Assembly (NCBI GenBank): GCA_003558125.1
Contig: PWMQ01000025.1
Span: forward strand, 1-60,662
Direction of reading: 5' to 3'
DNA length: 60,662 nucleotides
Source: Natronospira sp.
Lineage (GTDB): Bacteria; Pseudomonadota; Gammaproteobacteria; Natronospirales; Natronospiraceae
Positions within the stretch are counted from its first letter, which is position 1. Each line of letters begins with the position of its first letter. Of this stretch, positions 43,904 through 53,406 are shown one piece after another. Under the pieces are notes generated by a model. It saw only the letters and a program-made list of their open reading frames with translations. It made no database searches and was not told where the DNA came from. The position numbers were made by a program, and so were the translations under genes.

Positions 43904-46051
43904 TCACTGCAGGTAATCGTCGAACCACTCGCGGATATGGTATAGGCGCTGGATCCGCTGGGACGGCGGGCCCTGGCGACTCAAGCCATGGCTGGCCTCG
44001 GGAAAGATCACCATGCGGGCGGGCTTTTGCTGCATCCGCAACTGGGCGTAGAACTGCCGGGTCTGCTCCAGCGGCGTCCGCCAGTCCTGCTCGCTGTGAA
44101 TCAGCAGAATGGGCGTCTCGACCTGGTCCACGTAAGTAAGCGGCGAACGCTCCAGGTACTGCATCGGATCTTCCCAGGGCGGGGCGGAGAACCAGGCCTC
44201 GACAAAAAACAGATTCATGTCCGCGGTGCCGACAAAACTGTGCCAGTTGAGTACGGAACGCTGGGCGGCGGCCGCGGCGAAACGGTCGGTCTGGGTAACC
44301 GTCCAGGCGGTGAGCAGACCACCGCCACTGCCACCGGTAACGCCCAGGCGATCGGCGTCCACATAGCCCTGCTCCAGCAACCAGTCCACACCGGCCATGA
44401 GGTCCTTGTAGTCATCGCCGGGATACTCGTACTGGATGATATTGCCGAACTCATGGCCGTAGCCCGAGGAGCCCCGGGGGTTGGTGATCAAAACCACATA
44501 GCCGGCATCGGCCAGTGTCTGGAATTCATGAAAGAAGGTGGTGCCGTACATGGCGTGGGGGCCGCCATGAACATAGAGAATCGCGGGATATTCCCGGCCC
44601 GGGTCGAAGTCATCCGGGCGAATCACCCAGCCCTGGATATCGAGACCGTCAAAGGATTCGTACCAGACCTCTTCATAGCCGGGCAGTTCGCGATCGCCAA
44701 GGATAGAGTCATTGAGCCGGGTGAGACGCTGCCAATCTTCCTGCTGGGCGAGGGACCCGGCGTCGGCAAGGTAGACATCGAAAGGCTGACTCGGTGAGGA
44801 CCACAGCAAACTGATCCGGTCTCCGCCGATGCTGAATTCGGCCAGGTCACCGGCCTGGTAGCTAGTCAACTGCTCTACCGCGTCGCCATCGAGGGAGCGG
44901 CGGGCGAGCTGGGTCTGACCGTCCACCGCCGTGGTGAACCAGATGGATTCGCTATCCGGTGCCCATTGCAGGCGGGGCCCACCCCCGGTGGGGGCACTCA
45001 TGTCACCACTGGTACCATCGGCAACGCCACGGTCGTGATCGCCACTCAGCAGTCGCTCTTCGCCCCCGTCGGCGGGCATGACATAGAGCTCCGTGAGCGT
45101 ATAGCTGAAGGGCGTATCCCGATACTCGCTGCCGGTAAAGGCAATCCATTCTCCATCCGGCGAGGGCCTTGGCGTGCCCCGGTTGCGACGCCCTTCGGTC
45201 AACTGCTCGGGGTCCTGCTCACCATCGACCGCAACCCGGTAGATATGCCGCTCGCGCAGGCGCCAATCGGCGTCCTCCTCGAGCAGGCCGGAAAAGTACA
45301 GATAATCGCCATCGCCGGACCAGGCCGGGTTGCCGTGATCATGGTCGCCGTGGGTGATCCGCGTGGCGCGGCGCGGCCAGTCACCATCGTCCTCGGCCGA
45401 GACCGTCCAGAGGTGGACGGGGTCTTCGGGCAGATAATCGGCACGACCATCCGCCTGATAACGGAGCCCCTCGATCACGACCGGTTCCGGCGCGGATTCC
45501 ATCTGCTGGCCCGACTCCAGACCGCGGGCCTCACGCTCGCGCTGCTCGGCTTCGCGAGACTCCTCACGCCGAGCTTCGCGTTCTTCCTCGGTCAGGGCCC
45601 TGGACGCAAACGCGATCTTCTCACCATCCGGACTCCACAGCGGGGCGCCGGCACCACCCTCCACCCGGGTCAGCTGGCGGGCCTCCCCCCCCTGCATGTC
45701 GATGACCCAGATCTGGCCGTTGTCCCGACGACCGGAGAGAAAGGCGATACGTTCCCCATCCGGTGACCAGCGAGGATTACGGTCGTTGGCCTCGTGGGTG
45801 GTAAGGGGACGATGCCGCCCCTGCTCCAGGTGCTTGATCCACAGACTGGTCCGGTAGCGATCCTGCTCCCGATCCACTTCCGTGCGCACATAAATCAGGC
45901 GCTCACCATCCGGGGAAAGGCGGGCATCCGCCGCCCAGGACCAATGCCAGAGGCTCTCCGCCTTGAGTGGCTCGGCCTGGGGACTGGCCGCGCAGGCCGA
46001 CAGCAAAACCGGGGCCAGCAATACAGTGATCAGCGATTTTCGCAGAGACAT
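43904..46051 (-). CDS. S9C-type prolyl oligopeptidase family lipoprotein
   Basis: A 715-residue peptidase with lipobox LSAC (about residue 19). The N-terminal beta-propeller (about 35-430) has TolB/DPP-IV-type repeats such as NPRWSPDGERIAFLSGR and LWSPDGEKIAFASR. The C-terminal alpha/beta hydrolase has the Ser in VTGGSGGGLLTAW (about residue 574), Asp in SEQDWRTPLEQ (about 654) and His in ASHGLSRQG (about 687). It probably cleaves oligopeptides in the periplasm or outer envelope. The active Ser motif is GGSGGG rather than the more common GGSYGG. It is on its own, with a DUF4442 gene just upstream. Confidence 0.92.
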   Translation of the reverse strand: MSLRKSLITVLLAPVLLSACAASPQAEPLKAESLWHWSWAADARLSPDGERLIYVRTEVDREQDRYRTSLWIKHLEQGRHRPLTTHEANDRNPRWSPDGERIAFLSGRRDNGQIWVIDMQGGEARQLTRVEGGAGAPLWSPDGEKIAFASRALTEEEREARREESREAEQREREARGLESGQQMESAPEPVVIEGLRYQADGRADYLPEDPVHLWTVSAEDDGDWPRRATRITHGDHDHGNPAWSGDGDYLYFSGLLEEDADWRLRERHIYRVAVDGEQDPEQLTEGRRNRGTPRPSPDGEWIAFTGSEYRDTPFSYTLTELYVMPADGGEERLLSGDHDRGVADGTSGDMSAPTGGGPRLQWAPDSESIWFTTAVDGQTQLARRSLDGDAVEQLTSYQAGDLAEFSIGGDRISLLWSSPSQPFDVYLADAGSLAQQEDWQRLTRLNDSILGDRELPGYEEVWYESFDGLDIQGWVIRPDDFDPGREYPAILYVHGGPHAMYGTTFFHEFQTLADAGYVVLITNPRGSSGYGHEFGNIIQYEYPGDDYKDLMAGVDWLLEQGYVDADRLGVTGGSGGGLLTAWTVTQTDRFAAAAAQRSVLNWHSFVGTADMNLFFVEAWFSAPPWEDPMQYLERSPLTYVDQVETPILLIHSEQDWRTPLEQTRQFYAQLRMQQKPARMVIFPEASHGLSRQGPPSQRIQRLYHIREWFDDYLQ

Positions 46052-46075
46052 GTCTTGTCCTTGGTTGAGTGAAAC

Positions 46076-46585
46076 TCAAAGATCTGTCAGGTCCACCGCC
46101 TGGTGGTCGACGCGGCAATAGCCCTTGGGCCGGATCGCAACCGCGTTGCGGATTACCGAACAACAGCGGCCGTCCTCCCGAAAGAAACCGTAGCGAAACT
46201 CCGGCGTTGCCCGCCCCTGTCTGGCCAGTTGGGCGCGGATGGCGTCTTCCTGTTCGGGGCTCATTTCGAAGCGAAGTTCCAAATTGCTGGAGCCGGCGGT
46301 GTGAAAATCAATGTGCATGGATCGCGTCCAGACCGAATAGCCGGGAAAAACCCGCGAACAGGCCAGGGCGGCAATGGGATCGGCAAGCGCCGCCTGCCAA
46401 CCACCGAACATGGTCCCGCCTGGGTTGCGTGAAAGGGTGTTGAGCGGCAAGCGAATTCGGCAGAAACGCCATTGCTCGCGCATTTCCACTACCTTGATTC
46501 GCATCATGAAGAAGGGCGGATAAAGCTCCAGCTTGCGCGTTTCGCTCAAAAACGGAAACCGGGCAATGAATCGCAACAGGCGCAT
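46076..46585 (-). CDS. DUF4442 hotdog-fold protein
   Basis: A 169-residue protein of the DUF4442 group, related to hotdog thioesterases. Motifs: LYPPFFMMRIKVVEM, NPGGTMFGGWQAALADPIAAL and VWTRSMHIDFHTAG. The start at 46585 (MRLLRFIARF) follows AAGGAG. Acyl-CoA or acyl-carrier thioesterase activity is a family-level inference; the catalytic residue is not obvious. It lies 24 bases upstream of the S9 peptidase gene. Confidence 0.75.
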   Translation of the reverse strand: MRLLRFIARFPFLSETRKLELYPPFFMMRIKVVEMREQWRFCRIRLPLNTLSRNPGGTMFGGWQAALADPIAALACSRVFPGYSVWTRSMHIDFHTAGSSNLELRFEMSPEQEDAIRAQLARQGRATPEFRYGFFREDGRCCSVIRNAVAIRPKGYCRVDHQAVDLTDL

Positions 46586-46746
46586 GCAGCACAGACTCCT
46601 TCCAGGAAAGTGCGGGTCACCCCTCCCCATCCCGGCTCTGGCGGGCAGTGGTCCGATATCGGACTTTACCCGATACCGTGACCCAGGTGCGAGGTGAGAG
46701 CCGCTGGGGCATCATGAGGGCTCAGACCCTAGAGAGAGCGTTTGCC

Positions 46747-47217
46747 ATGCTGCGTGGAGGACAGGCCTGGATTCGGCACTACGGTGACAGCCGGCAACAT
46801 CCGGTCAACCGCCGAATGCACCTGCTGGGTCTGCCCCTGACGGCCTTCGGGCTACTCACTCTGCTGTGGGCGCTGAATATTCCCGTGGATACCGGCACCG
46901 TGCCCCTGCACCTGAATGCCGGCCTGATGGTGGTCATGGCGGCGGTGGTCTATGCCTTCCTGCTGTCCCCCTTTCTGGCCATCCCCTTTTCCCTGGGGGC
47001 CTTGCTGGCGATCCTGGCGGTGGATTGGCTGGCCAATCAGGGACTGGCCCTGGCACCGTCCGGCGCCGCCCTGATGCTGGCGGGCTGGCTGCTCCTGGCC
47101 CGGGGGCACCGCGCCGAGGGCAACCGGCCCGACTGGTCGGGCTGGATTCAGCACCTGCCGGTGGGCCTGGTCTGGCTGCTGGCGCGGGGCTTCGACCGCT
47201 GGCGCTTGCCCTGGTGA
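46747..47217 (+). CDS. Mpo1-like (DUF962) membrane protein
   Basis: A 156-residue membrane protein. The N-terminal HYGDSRQHPVNRRMHLLGLP is the Mpo1/DUF962 signature, followed by three to four TM helices. In yeast, Mpo1 is a dioxygenase in 2-hydroxy fatty acid breakdown; the bacterial role is inferred. An in-frame ATG at 46714 would add 11 residues. It ends 27 bases before the MITE. Confidence 0.8.
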   Translation: MLRGGQAWIRHYGDSRQHPVNRRMHLLGLPLTAFGLLTLLWALNIPVDTGTVPLHLNAGLMVVMAAVVYAFLLSPFLAIPFSLGALLAILAVDWLANQGLALAPSGAALMLAGWLLLARGHRAEGNRPDWSGWIQHLPVGLVWLLARGFDRWRLPW

Positions 47218-47243
47218 AAAGACGGTGCCGGCCCGCGCCCTGA

Positions 47244-47517
47244 GGAACCTCTGATTAATTCATTCGCACCCGCAGTTGGCGCTGAGAGCGTCTGATTCAA
47301 GGCGCATTGCGCAGCACAGTAGCCTCTGCGCTACGGGCAAGCAATGCAACGCTGAAGCAGGCGCTCTCAGCGCTAACCCCTTGTGGGCCAGCGGGATTTT
47401 CCCTCTCGACTTCGTTGCTCCTCGCTCATGTAGCACAGCGCTACACTACGCTCGTCGCGCCTCGCGAGAGGGAAAATCCCGCTGGCTGCGGGTGCGAATG
47501 AATTAATCAGAGGTTCC
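47244..47517. mobile_element. 274-bp MITE with 32-bp perfect terminal inverted repeats
   Basis: 47244-47275 and 47486-47517 are perfect 32-base inverted repeats (GGAACCTCTGATTAATTCAT and on). Inside are two further hairpins, 47276-47376 (GCGCTGAGAGCG / CGCTCTCAGCGC) and 47387-47486 (GCCAGCGGGATTTTCCCTCT and its exact complement). No gene is encoded, so it must be non-autonomous. It fills the gap between the Mpo1-like and malic enzyme genes. A 55-base remnant lies at 15361. Confidence 0.9.
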
Positions 47518-47523
47518 CCATGA

Positions 47524-48816
47524 TTACCGGGATGCGGCCTCGCACACGGCTTCGGCCACGGCCTGGTGGACGCTGGGGTCAAGGGAATCCGGCACCAGTT
47601 CATCTTCCGGCGCCCGCGCCGACAGGGCCTGGGCGGCAGCGAACAGCATCTCGTCGGTAAAGGCGGTGGCGCCGGCGTCGAGAATGCCACGGAACAGACC
47701 GGGAAAGCCCAGGGCATTGTTGATACCCTTGCCGTCGGCGGCATAGGCGGCCCCCCGAGCCAGGGCGACGTTGGGCTCGATTTCCGCATCCGGGTTGGAC
47801 AGGGCGAAGATGATCTGTCCCTCACGAACCCACTCCGGTCGAATCAGGCCGCGAACCCCGGTACAGGCAATCACCACATCGCTCTGGGCCATCAGTTCCG
47901 GCAGCTGTGCGCGACGCCCACCCATGGACTCCAGCCGCTCGAGCGCAGTCTCGTCAAGATCGGCACCCACTACCTGCTCCACGCCATAGGCCTGCAACAG
48001 ACGGGCAATACCAATCCCGGCCGACCCCAGGCCGATCTGTCCGACAACACAATCGGTCAGCTCCCGACCCACCCGCTTGGCGGCGCTCATCAGTGCGGCC
48101 AGTGTCACCACGGCCGTGCCGTGCTGATCATCATGGAGCACCGGCTGGGCCAGCCGTTCACGCAACAGGGCCTCCAGGCGGAAACAGGCCGGGGCGGCAA
48201 TATCCTCAAGCTGAATCGCGCCAAAGGACGGCGCAATGGCGCTGATCAGATCCGCCATGCGATCGGGATCGCGCTCATCAATGAGGATGGGGACGCCGGA
48301 TATGCCGGCAAACTTGTCGAACAGCGCCGCCTTGCCTTCCATCACCGGCATGCCTGCCACGGCCCCGATATCACCCAGGCCGAGAATGGCGGTGCCATTG
48401 GTGACGATGGCTACCGAATGAGCGATATAGGTGTATTCCCTTGCCAGCCAGGGATTGTCCCGAATGGCCAGGCAGACCCGGGCCACGCCCGGGGTATAGA
48501 TGTCGCGCAACTCCTGCAGGGTTGCCAGCGGCAGGCGGGACTGCATCCGGATCTTGCCCCCCCGGTGGCGGTTGAAGACCCGGTCTGATTTGCCCAGAAG
48601 GCGGGCATTGGGCAGGGCTTCGATCTTCTCGTAGAGCCCGTAATGGACGTCTTCATCCATTTCCAGGGTGATTTCCCAGACCGTCTTGTCCTGCTCCCGG
48701 CGTACTGCATTGAGATGTTCCACCACAAGGCCACAATCACCAATCACCTGCAGAATCTTGGCCAGGCTGCCGGGCTTGTGATGGGATTCTACGAGCAGTA
48801 TCTCAGGTATCTTCAT
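47524..48816 (-). CDS. NAD(P)-dependent malic enzyme with N-terminal ACT domain
   Basis: Oxidative decarboxylation of malate to pyruvate. The start at 48816 (MKIPEILLVESHHKPGSL) gives 430 residues: an ACT-type regulatory domain at about 1-75, then the malic enzyme core with SRLPLATLQELRDIYTPGVA, HSVAIVTNGTAILGLGDIG, HDDQHGTAVVTLAAL and the dinucleotide motif GQIGLGSAGIGIA (about 262). The ACT domain suggests allosteric control, perhaps by an amino acid. The gene stop is seven bases beyond the MITE. With ppc at 6034 it frames the PEP-pyruvate-oxaloacetate node. Confidence 0.9.
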   Translation of the reverse strand: MKIPEILLVESHHKPGSLAKILQVIGDCGLVVEHLNAVRREQDKTVWEITLEMDEDVHYGLYEKIEALPNARLLGKSDRVFNRHRGGKIRMQSRLPLATLQELRDIYTPGVARVCLAIRDNPWLAREYTYIAHSVAIVTNGTAILGLGDIGAVAGMPVMEGKAALFDKFAGISGVPILIDERDPDRMADLISAIAPSFGAIQLEDIAAPACFRLEALLRERLAQPVLHDDQHGTAVVTLAALMSAAKRVGRELTDCVVGQIGLGSAGIGIARLLQAYGVEQVVGADLDETALERLESMGGRRAQLPELMAQSDVVIACTGVRGLIRPEWVREGQIIFALSNPDAEIEPNVALARGAAYAADGKGINNALGFPGLFRGILDAGATAFTDEMLFAAAQALSARAPEDELVPDSLDPSVHQAVAEAVCEAASR

Positions 48817-49061
48817 GCGGTCTCTGCAAACGGGGCTATGGTAAACGGGCCGGGATAACCGGGACTGTTTGAAGGGTGGCAATTATAGCCCGTATCTTCA
48901 GGTGATTCCGAGCCTTCCTGCAGAGCAATACCGTTTGAATCACAGTCAGCGGCAAGGGTATCGGGCCGGCCGCCGCTTGCCCGGCAGGCATCCCCCTTCA
49001 ACCACCCGCCTCAAGCGACCACTCGCCGCCAACTCCAGAACAAGAGAGGGCACAAATCCGA

Positions 49062-49067
49062 TATAAT
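49062..49067 (+). promoter_or_regulatory. Candidate -10 of the glutaryl-CoA dehydrogenase gene
   Basis: A perfect TATAAT 102 bases upstream of the GTG at 49169. The -35 is not convincing. Confidence 0.45.
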
Positions 49068-49168
49068 GGCGGAATTTCCCGGCCAAAAGGGGATCAGTGG
49101 CGGCGCCAGCCGTCGCGGCCGGTCCAATTCCAAACTCACGCCGACGCAACGAATCCGAGGTTACTACC

Positions 49169-50332
49169 GTGCAAGCACTCAACCCCATGGATCTCTACGA
49201 CATCCGCTCCGAACTCAGTGACGAAGAACAGATGGTGCAGGACACTGTCGGCCGCTTCGTTGACGAAAAGGTATTGCCGAATATCGGTGAATGGTTTGAG
49301 GACGGGTATTTCCCCAGGGAACTGATCCCCGAATTCGCCGAACTCGGCCTGCTGGGCAGCTCCCTGGAGGGCTATGACTGCGCCGGCCTGAACTCGGTCT
49401 CCTACGGCCTGATCTGTCAGGAGCTGGAGCGGGGGGATTCCGGTCTGCGCAGCTTCGTCTCGGTGCAATCCAGTCTCTGCATGTTCCCCATCTACGCCTA
49501 TGGCTCCGAGGAACAGAAGGAGAAATGGCTGCCGCCCATGGCCCGCGGCGAGAAGATCGGCTGCTTCGGCCTCACCGAGCCCCACGGCGGCTCCGACCCC
49601 TCCAACATGAAGACCACCGCCAAGAAGAAGGGCGATGACTGGGTCATCAACGGCGCCAAGATGTGGATCACCAACGGCTCCATCGCCGACGTGGCCATTG
49701 TCTGGGCCATGACCGAGGACGGGGTTCAGGGCTTTCTGGTCGAGAAAGGCATGAAGGGTTTTGACGCCCCCGAGATCAAGCACAAGATGTCCCTGCGGGC
49801 TTCGATTACCTCGTCGCTGTATTTCGACAATGTGGTGGTGCCGGAAGCCAACCGCCTGCCCAAGGTCAAGGGCCTCAAGGGCCCGCTGTCCTGCCTGACC
49901 CAGGCCCGTTACGGCATCACCTGGGGCGGCATCGGCGCGGCCCAGGCCTGCCTGCGGGAGCTGCTGGATTACACCGCCGACCGCAAGCTCTTCGGCCGCC
50001 CCCTGACCCAGACCCAGACCACCCAGTTGCGCTTGGCGGAGATGTCCCGCCAGATTACCCTGGGCCAGCTGATGTCCCTGCGCCTGGGGCGCATCAAGGA
50101 TGCCGGCAAGCTCCACCCCAGCCAGGTTTCCCTGGCCAAGTGGAACAACATCCGCATGGCCATGGACGTCGCCCGCGACGCCCGGGATCTGCTCGGCGGC
50201 GCCGGCATCACGGTGGAACACTGCCCCATCCGCCACATGCTGAATCTGGAATCCGTCATCACCTATGAGGGCACTGAGACGGTGCATCAGCTGATTATCG
50301 GCCGGGAGCTGACTGGGGAAATGGCGTTCTGA
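49169..50332 (+). CDS. gcdH: Glutaryl-CoA dehydrogenase
   Basis: An FAD enzyme that oxidises and decarboxylates glutaryl-CoA to crotonyl-CoA in lysine, hydroxylysine and tryptophan breakdown. The GTG at 49169 (VQALNPMDLYDIRSELSDEE) gives 387 residues, the usual length. Motifs are GYDCAGLNSVSYGLICQELE, SFVSVQSSLCMFPI, IGCFGLTEPHGGSDPSNM and the catalytic Glu in ITYEGTETVHQLIIGRELTG (about residue 366). The motif set is glutaryl-CoA type rather than general acyl-CoA. The fused E1 gene follows after a hairpin. Confidence 0.92.
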   Translation: MQALNPMDLYDIRSELSDEEQMVQDTVGRFVDEKVLPNIGEWFEDGYFPRELIPEFAELGLLGSSLEGYDCAGLNSVSYGLICQELERGDSGLRSFVSVQSSLCMFPIYAYGSEEQKEKWLPPMARGEKIGCFGLTEPHGGSDPSNMKTTAKKKGDDWVINGAKMWITNGSIADVAIVWAMTEDGVQGFLVEKGMKGFDAPEIKHKMSLRASITSSLYFDNVVVPEANRLPKVKGLKGPLSCLTQARYGITWGGIGAAQACLRELLDYTADRKLFGRPLTQTQTTQLRLAEMSRQITLGQLMSLRLGRIKDAGKLHPSQVSLAKWNNIRMAMDVARDARDLLGGAGITVEHCPIRHMLNLESVITYEGTETVHQLIIGRELTGEMAF

Positions 50333-50335
50333 GCC

Positions 50336-50400
50336 GCGAGCTACGAGCTTCGAGCGGCGAGCTGTCAGTGCCGACTCGCCGCTCGTTGCTCGTAGCTCGC
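50336..50400. terminator. Long hairpin between gcdH and the E1 gene
   Basis: 13-base perfect arms GCGAGCTACGAGC (50336-50348) and GCTCGTAGCTCGC (50388-50400), with an inner 10-base stem GAGCGGCGAG / CTCGCCGCTC (50352-50361 and 50375-50384). It has no T run. It starts four bases past the gcdH stop. It may be a partial terminator, an mRNA-stabilising stem or a dispersed repeat. Confidence 0.6.
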
Positions 50401-50458
50401 CGCCTTCATCCGCAAGCCGCCGCACCTGAATACACATTAAGAGTCAGTCGAAGCAACC

Positions 50459-52720
50459 ATGTCTACCGGCCTCGCCAAGAAAGGAACCCGCGCCATCAAC
50501 CGGGCGGAGATCGTTGATCAGAACTTTCTCGAGTTTCTCGAGGAATGGGATGAGGTTGTCGACAAGACCGATGACCTGTCAGCCACGGTGGCTGAGCCGG
50601 GTCTGAGCGGTAAGGCCTTCATCGAGCTGTTTGAATCGCAGATGCTGTCCCGGCATCTGGATATCGAGGCTCGGGCCATGCGGGGCCGGAACGAGGGTTT
50701 CTACACCATTGGCAGCTCCGGCCATGAGGGCAATACCGTGGTGGGGCGGGTGACCCGGCATACGGATCCGGCCTTTCTGCATTACCGCTCGGGCGGTTTC
50801 ATGATGGAGCGCAGCCGCAAGCTGGAATCCATCGACCCGGCCTACGACACCGCCCTGTCCCTGGCCGCATCCAGTGATGACCCCATCTCCGGTGGCCGCC
50901 ATAAGGTCTGGGGATCGCTGCCGCTGTGGGTGCCACCGCAGACCTCCACCATCGCCAGTCATCTGCCGAAAGCCGTGGGCGCGGCCATTGCCATTGCCCA
51001 GGCCAAGCGACTGACCGGGGAAGTTCCGGTGCCCGAGGAGAGCATCGTGGTCTGCTCCTTCGGGGATGCCTCGGCCAACCATGCCACCGCCCAGGCCGGC
51101 TTCAATGCCGCCGGCTGGACCAGCCATCAGAACCTGCCCTGCCCCGTGCTCTTTGTCTGCGAGGACAATGGCATCGGCATTTCCGTGCAGAGCCCGGCCG
51201 GCTGGATCGAGGCCAGCTTCAAGGCCCGTCCCGGCATCAAGTATTTCACCGCCGACGGCTTGGACCTGCTGGACACCTGGCGAGCCACCCGCGAGGCCGA
51301 GGACTATGTCCGCCGGACCCGCAAGCCCGCCTTCCTGCATCTCAAGCTCAAGCGCCTGCTGGGTCATGCCGGCACGGATGTGGAAACCGATTACCGCTCG
51401 CTGGAAGCGGTGGAGTCCACCGAGGCCCAGGATCCCTTGCTGCTCTCCGCCGAGACCGCCCTGGAAGAAGGGCTGATGACGGCGGATGAGATCCGCACTC
51501 TGTATGAATCGGTGCGGGAACGGGTTCAGGCGGCTTCGCGCAAGGCGGCTGAACGGCCCAAGCTGGAAACCGCCGAGGCGGTAATGAAACCGCTGGCCCC
51601 CTACAGTCCGGAGGCCGTGAATGCCGAGGCCACCCGGGACGATTATCAGGAATCGCGTCATGAAGTCTTTGGCGAGCGCCTGCCCGAAAGCCAGCCGGCC
51701 CGGCACCTGTCGATTCAGATCAACCGGGCCATGCATGATCTGATGGCCAAATACCGCGAGATCACGGTATTCGGTGAAGACGTGGCCCAGAAAGGTGGGG
51801 TCTATACCGTCACCGCCGGATTGTACCGGCAGTTCAAGGGGCACCGGGTCTTCAATACCCTGCTGGATGAAACCACCATTCTGGGCATGGCCCAGGGCCA
51901 GGCCATGATGGGCCTGTTGCCCATGCCGGAGATCCAGTATCTGGCCTACTTCCACAATGCCTGTGACCAGATTCGTGGGGAAGCGGCCTCCCTGCAGTTC
52001 TTCTCCAATGATCAGTACCGCAACCCCATGATCATGCGGATCGCCGGGCTGGCCTATCAGAAGGGCTTTGGTGGCCACTTCCACAATGACAACAGCTTCA
52101 CCGCCCTGCGGGATATTCCGGGCCTGGTCATTGCCTGCCCGTCCCGGGGGGATGATGCCGCCATGATGCTTCGCACCCTGGCGGCTCTGGGCAAGGTGGA
52201 TGGCCGCATTTCGGCCTTCCTGGAACCCATCGCCCTGTACATGACCAAGGACCTTTATGAGGCCCGGGACGGGGAGTGGCTATTCCCCTATCCGGAACCA
52301 AACCGGGCGATTCCGCTGGGCGAGGGCCGGGTCTATGAGCCCAATGCCGAGGATCTCTTGATCATCACCTTTGGCAATGGCGTCCCCATGTCCCTGCGAG
52401 CGGCCCGGCAGATCGAGCAGGAGAGCGGCAAGCGGATTCGGGTACTGGACCTGCGCTGGCTCAAGCCCCTGAACCGGGAGTTCATTGCCCAGCATGCCCG
52501 CGACATTGGCCGCGTACTGGTAGTGGATGAGAGCCGCCGGACCGGTGGCCTGGCCGAGGAGATCTTCACCGTGATCGAAGAAGAAGCCGGCCATGGTATT
52601 CGCAAGGCCCGGGTCTGCGGTGACGACAGCTATATCCCGTTGGGTGATGCTGCCAATCGAGTGCTGATGCAGGAATCTGACGTCCTGGCTGGCGCCAGAG
52701 CCCTGCTCGCGGGAGAATAG
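50459..52720 (+). CDS. Fused alpha-beta E1 component of a 2-oxoacid dehydrogenase complex
   Basis: A 753-residue thiamine-diphosphate enzyme with the E1 alpha and beta chains fused. The alpha part (about 45-370) has the SSGHEGNTVVG active-site His and SFGDASANHATAQAGFNAA followed by VCEDNGIGIS. The GDG of the ThDP motif is GDA here. The beta part (about 410-750) has ITVFGEDVAQKGGVYTVT, FNTLLDETTILGMAQGQAM, EIQYLAYFHNACDQI and DLRWLKPLNREF. The acyl group is unknown. Adjacent gcdH suggests 2-oxoadipate to glutaryl-CoA. No E2/E3 genes are in the window. Confidence 0.88.
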   Translation: MSTGLAKKGTRAINRAEIVDQNFLEFLEEWDEVVDKTDDLSATVAEPGLSGKAFIELFESQMLSRHLDIEARAMRGRNEGFYTIGSSGHEGNTVVGRVTRHTDPAFLHYRSGGFMMERSRKLESIDPAYDTALSLAASSDDPISGGRHKVWGSLPLWVPPQTSTIASHLPKAVGAAIAIAQAKRLTGEVPVPEESIVVCSFGDASANHATAQAGFNAAGWTSHQNLPCPVLFVCEDNGIGISVQSPAGWIEASFKARPGIKYFTADGLDLLDTWRATREAEDYVRRTRKPAFLHLKLKRLLGHAGTDVETDYRSLEAVESTEAQDPLLLSAETALEEGLMTADEIRTLYESVRERVQAASRKAAERPKLETAEAVMKPLAPYSPEAVNAEATRDDYQESRHEVFGERLPESQPARHLSIQINRAMHDLMAKYREITVFGEDVAQKGGVYTVTAGLYRQFKGHRVFNTLLDETTILGMAQGQAMMGLLPMPEIQYLAYFHNACDQIRGEAASLQFFSNDQYRNPMIMRIAGLAYQKGFGGHFHNDNSFTALRDIPGLVIACPSRGDDAAMMLRTLAALGKVDGRISAFLEPIALYMTKDLYEARDGEWLFPYPEPNRAIPLGEGRVYEPNAEDLLIITFGNGVPMSLRAARQIEQESGKRIRVLDLRWLKPLNREFIAQHARDIGRVLVVDESRRTGGLAEEIFTVIEEEAGHGIRKARVCGDDSYIPLGDAANRVLMQESDVLAGARALLAGE

Positions 52721-52770
52721 GCGGGCCCTGGGCGGCCACCGGCCACCATTCACGCGCGGAGAACGAACTC

Positions 52771-53274
52771 ATGCTGGAGATTCGCGAGGAAGAACCCGGA
52801 GACGTCAATGCCCTGGACCGGGTCCACCGGGCCGCCTTTCGCCGCGAGGCGGAGGGCGATCTGATTCGCCAGCTGCGGGAAGACTCGCAACTGGCGATCA
52901 GCCTGGTGGCCACGGTGAGTGAGCACCCGGTTGGCCACATCGCCTTCTCCCCGGTCACTCCGGCAGGCACCGGTGCGACGCCCCTGGCTCTGGGTCCGGT
53001 GGGCGTTGACCCGGAGCACGAACGTCGCGGCATTGCCTCGCGACTGGTTCAGGCCGGTCTGGACAAGGCCCGGGAAATGGGCACGCCCTGGATCGCGGTT
53101 CTGGGCGACCCGCAGTTCTATGGACGCTTCGGCTTTGAGCCGGCCTCAACACTGGACCTCAAGGGCGAATTCGGCGACAGCGAGGCTTTCCGCGTACTGA
53201 TTCTGGATGATGCCGGCAAACCACCGGCTGGCAGCTTGATCCAGTACCACCCTGCCTTCCAGTCACTGGACTGA
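52771..53274 (+). CDS. GNAT N-acetyltransferase (YhbS-like)
   Basis: A 167-residue acetyltransferase of the GNAT fold. The acetyl-CoA loop is LGPVGVDPEHERRGIASRLV (about 72-91), followed by VLGDPQFYGRFGFEPAS, typical of the YhbS branch. The acceptor is unknown. It lies 50 bases after the E1 gene on the same strand and may be co-transcribed. Confidence 0.87.
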   Translation: MLEIREEEPGDVNALDRVHRAAFRREAEGDLIRQLREDSQLAISLVATVSEHPVGHIAFSPVTPAGTGATPLALGPVGVDPEHERRGIASRLVQAGLDKAREMGTPWIAVLGDPQFYGRFGFEPASTLDLKGEFGDSEAFRVLILDDAGKPPAGSLIQYHPAFQSLD

Positions 53275-53406
53275 TCCCCTGAGCCGGGCAACGACGTATC
53301 AAGGCAGCGGCCAAACCACATCTGCCACTCGTGACAATCGTCACTGGCGGATGCCGTTCGTCCTGCGCAAAATAGGCTTCAGCCTATAACAGCGGGGGAG
53401 CAAAGC

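Noticed and set aside
50579-52084. A 501-codon minus-strand frame
   Set aside because: It is antisense to the E1 gene and shows no recognisable motif.
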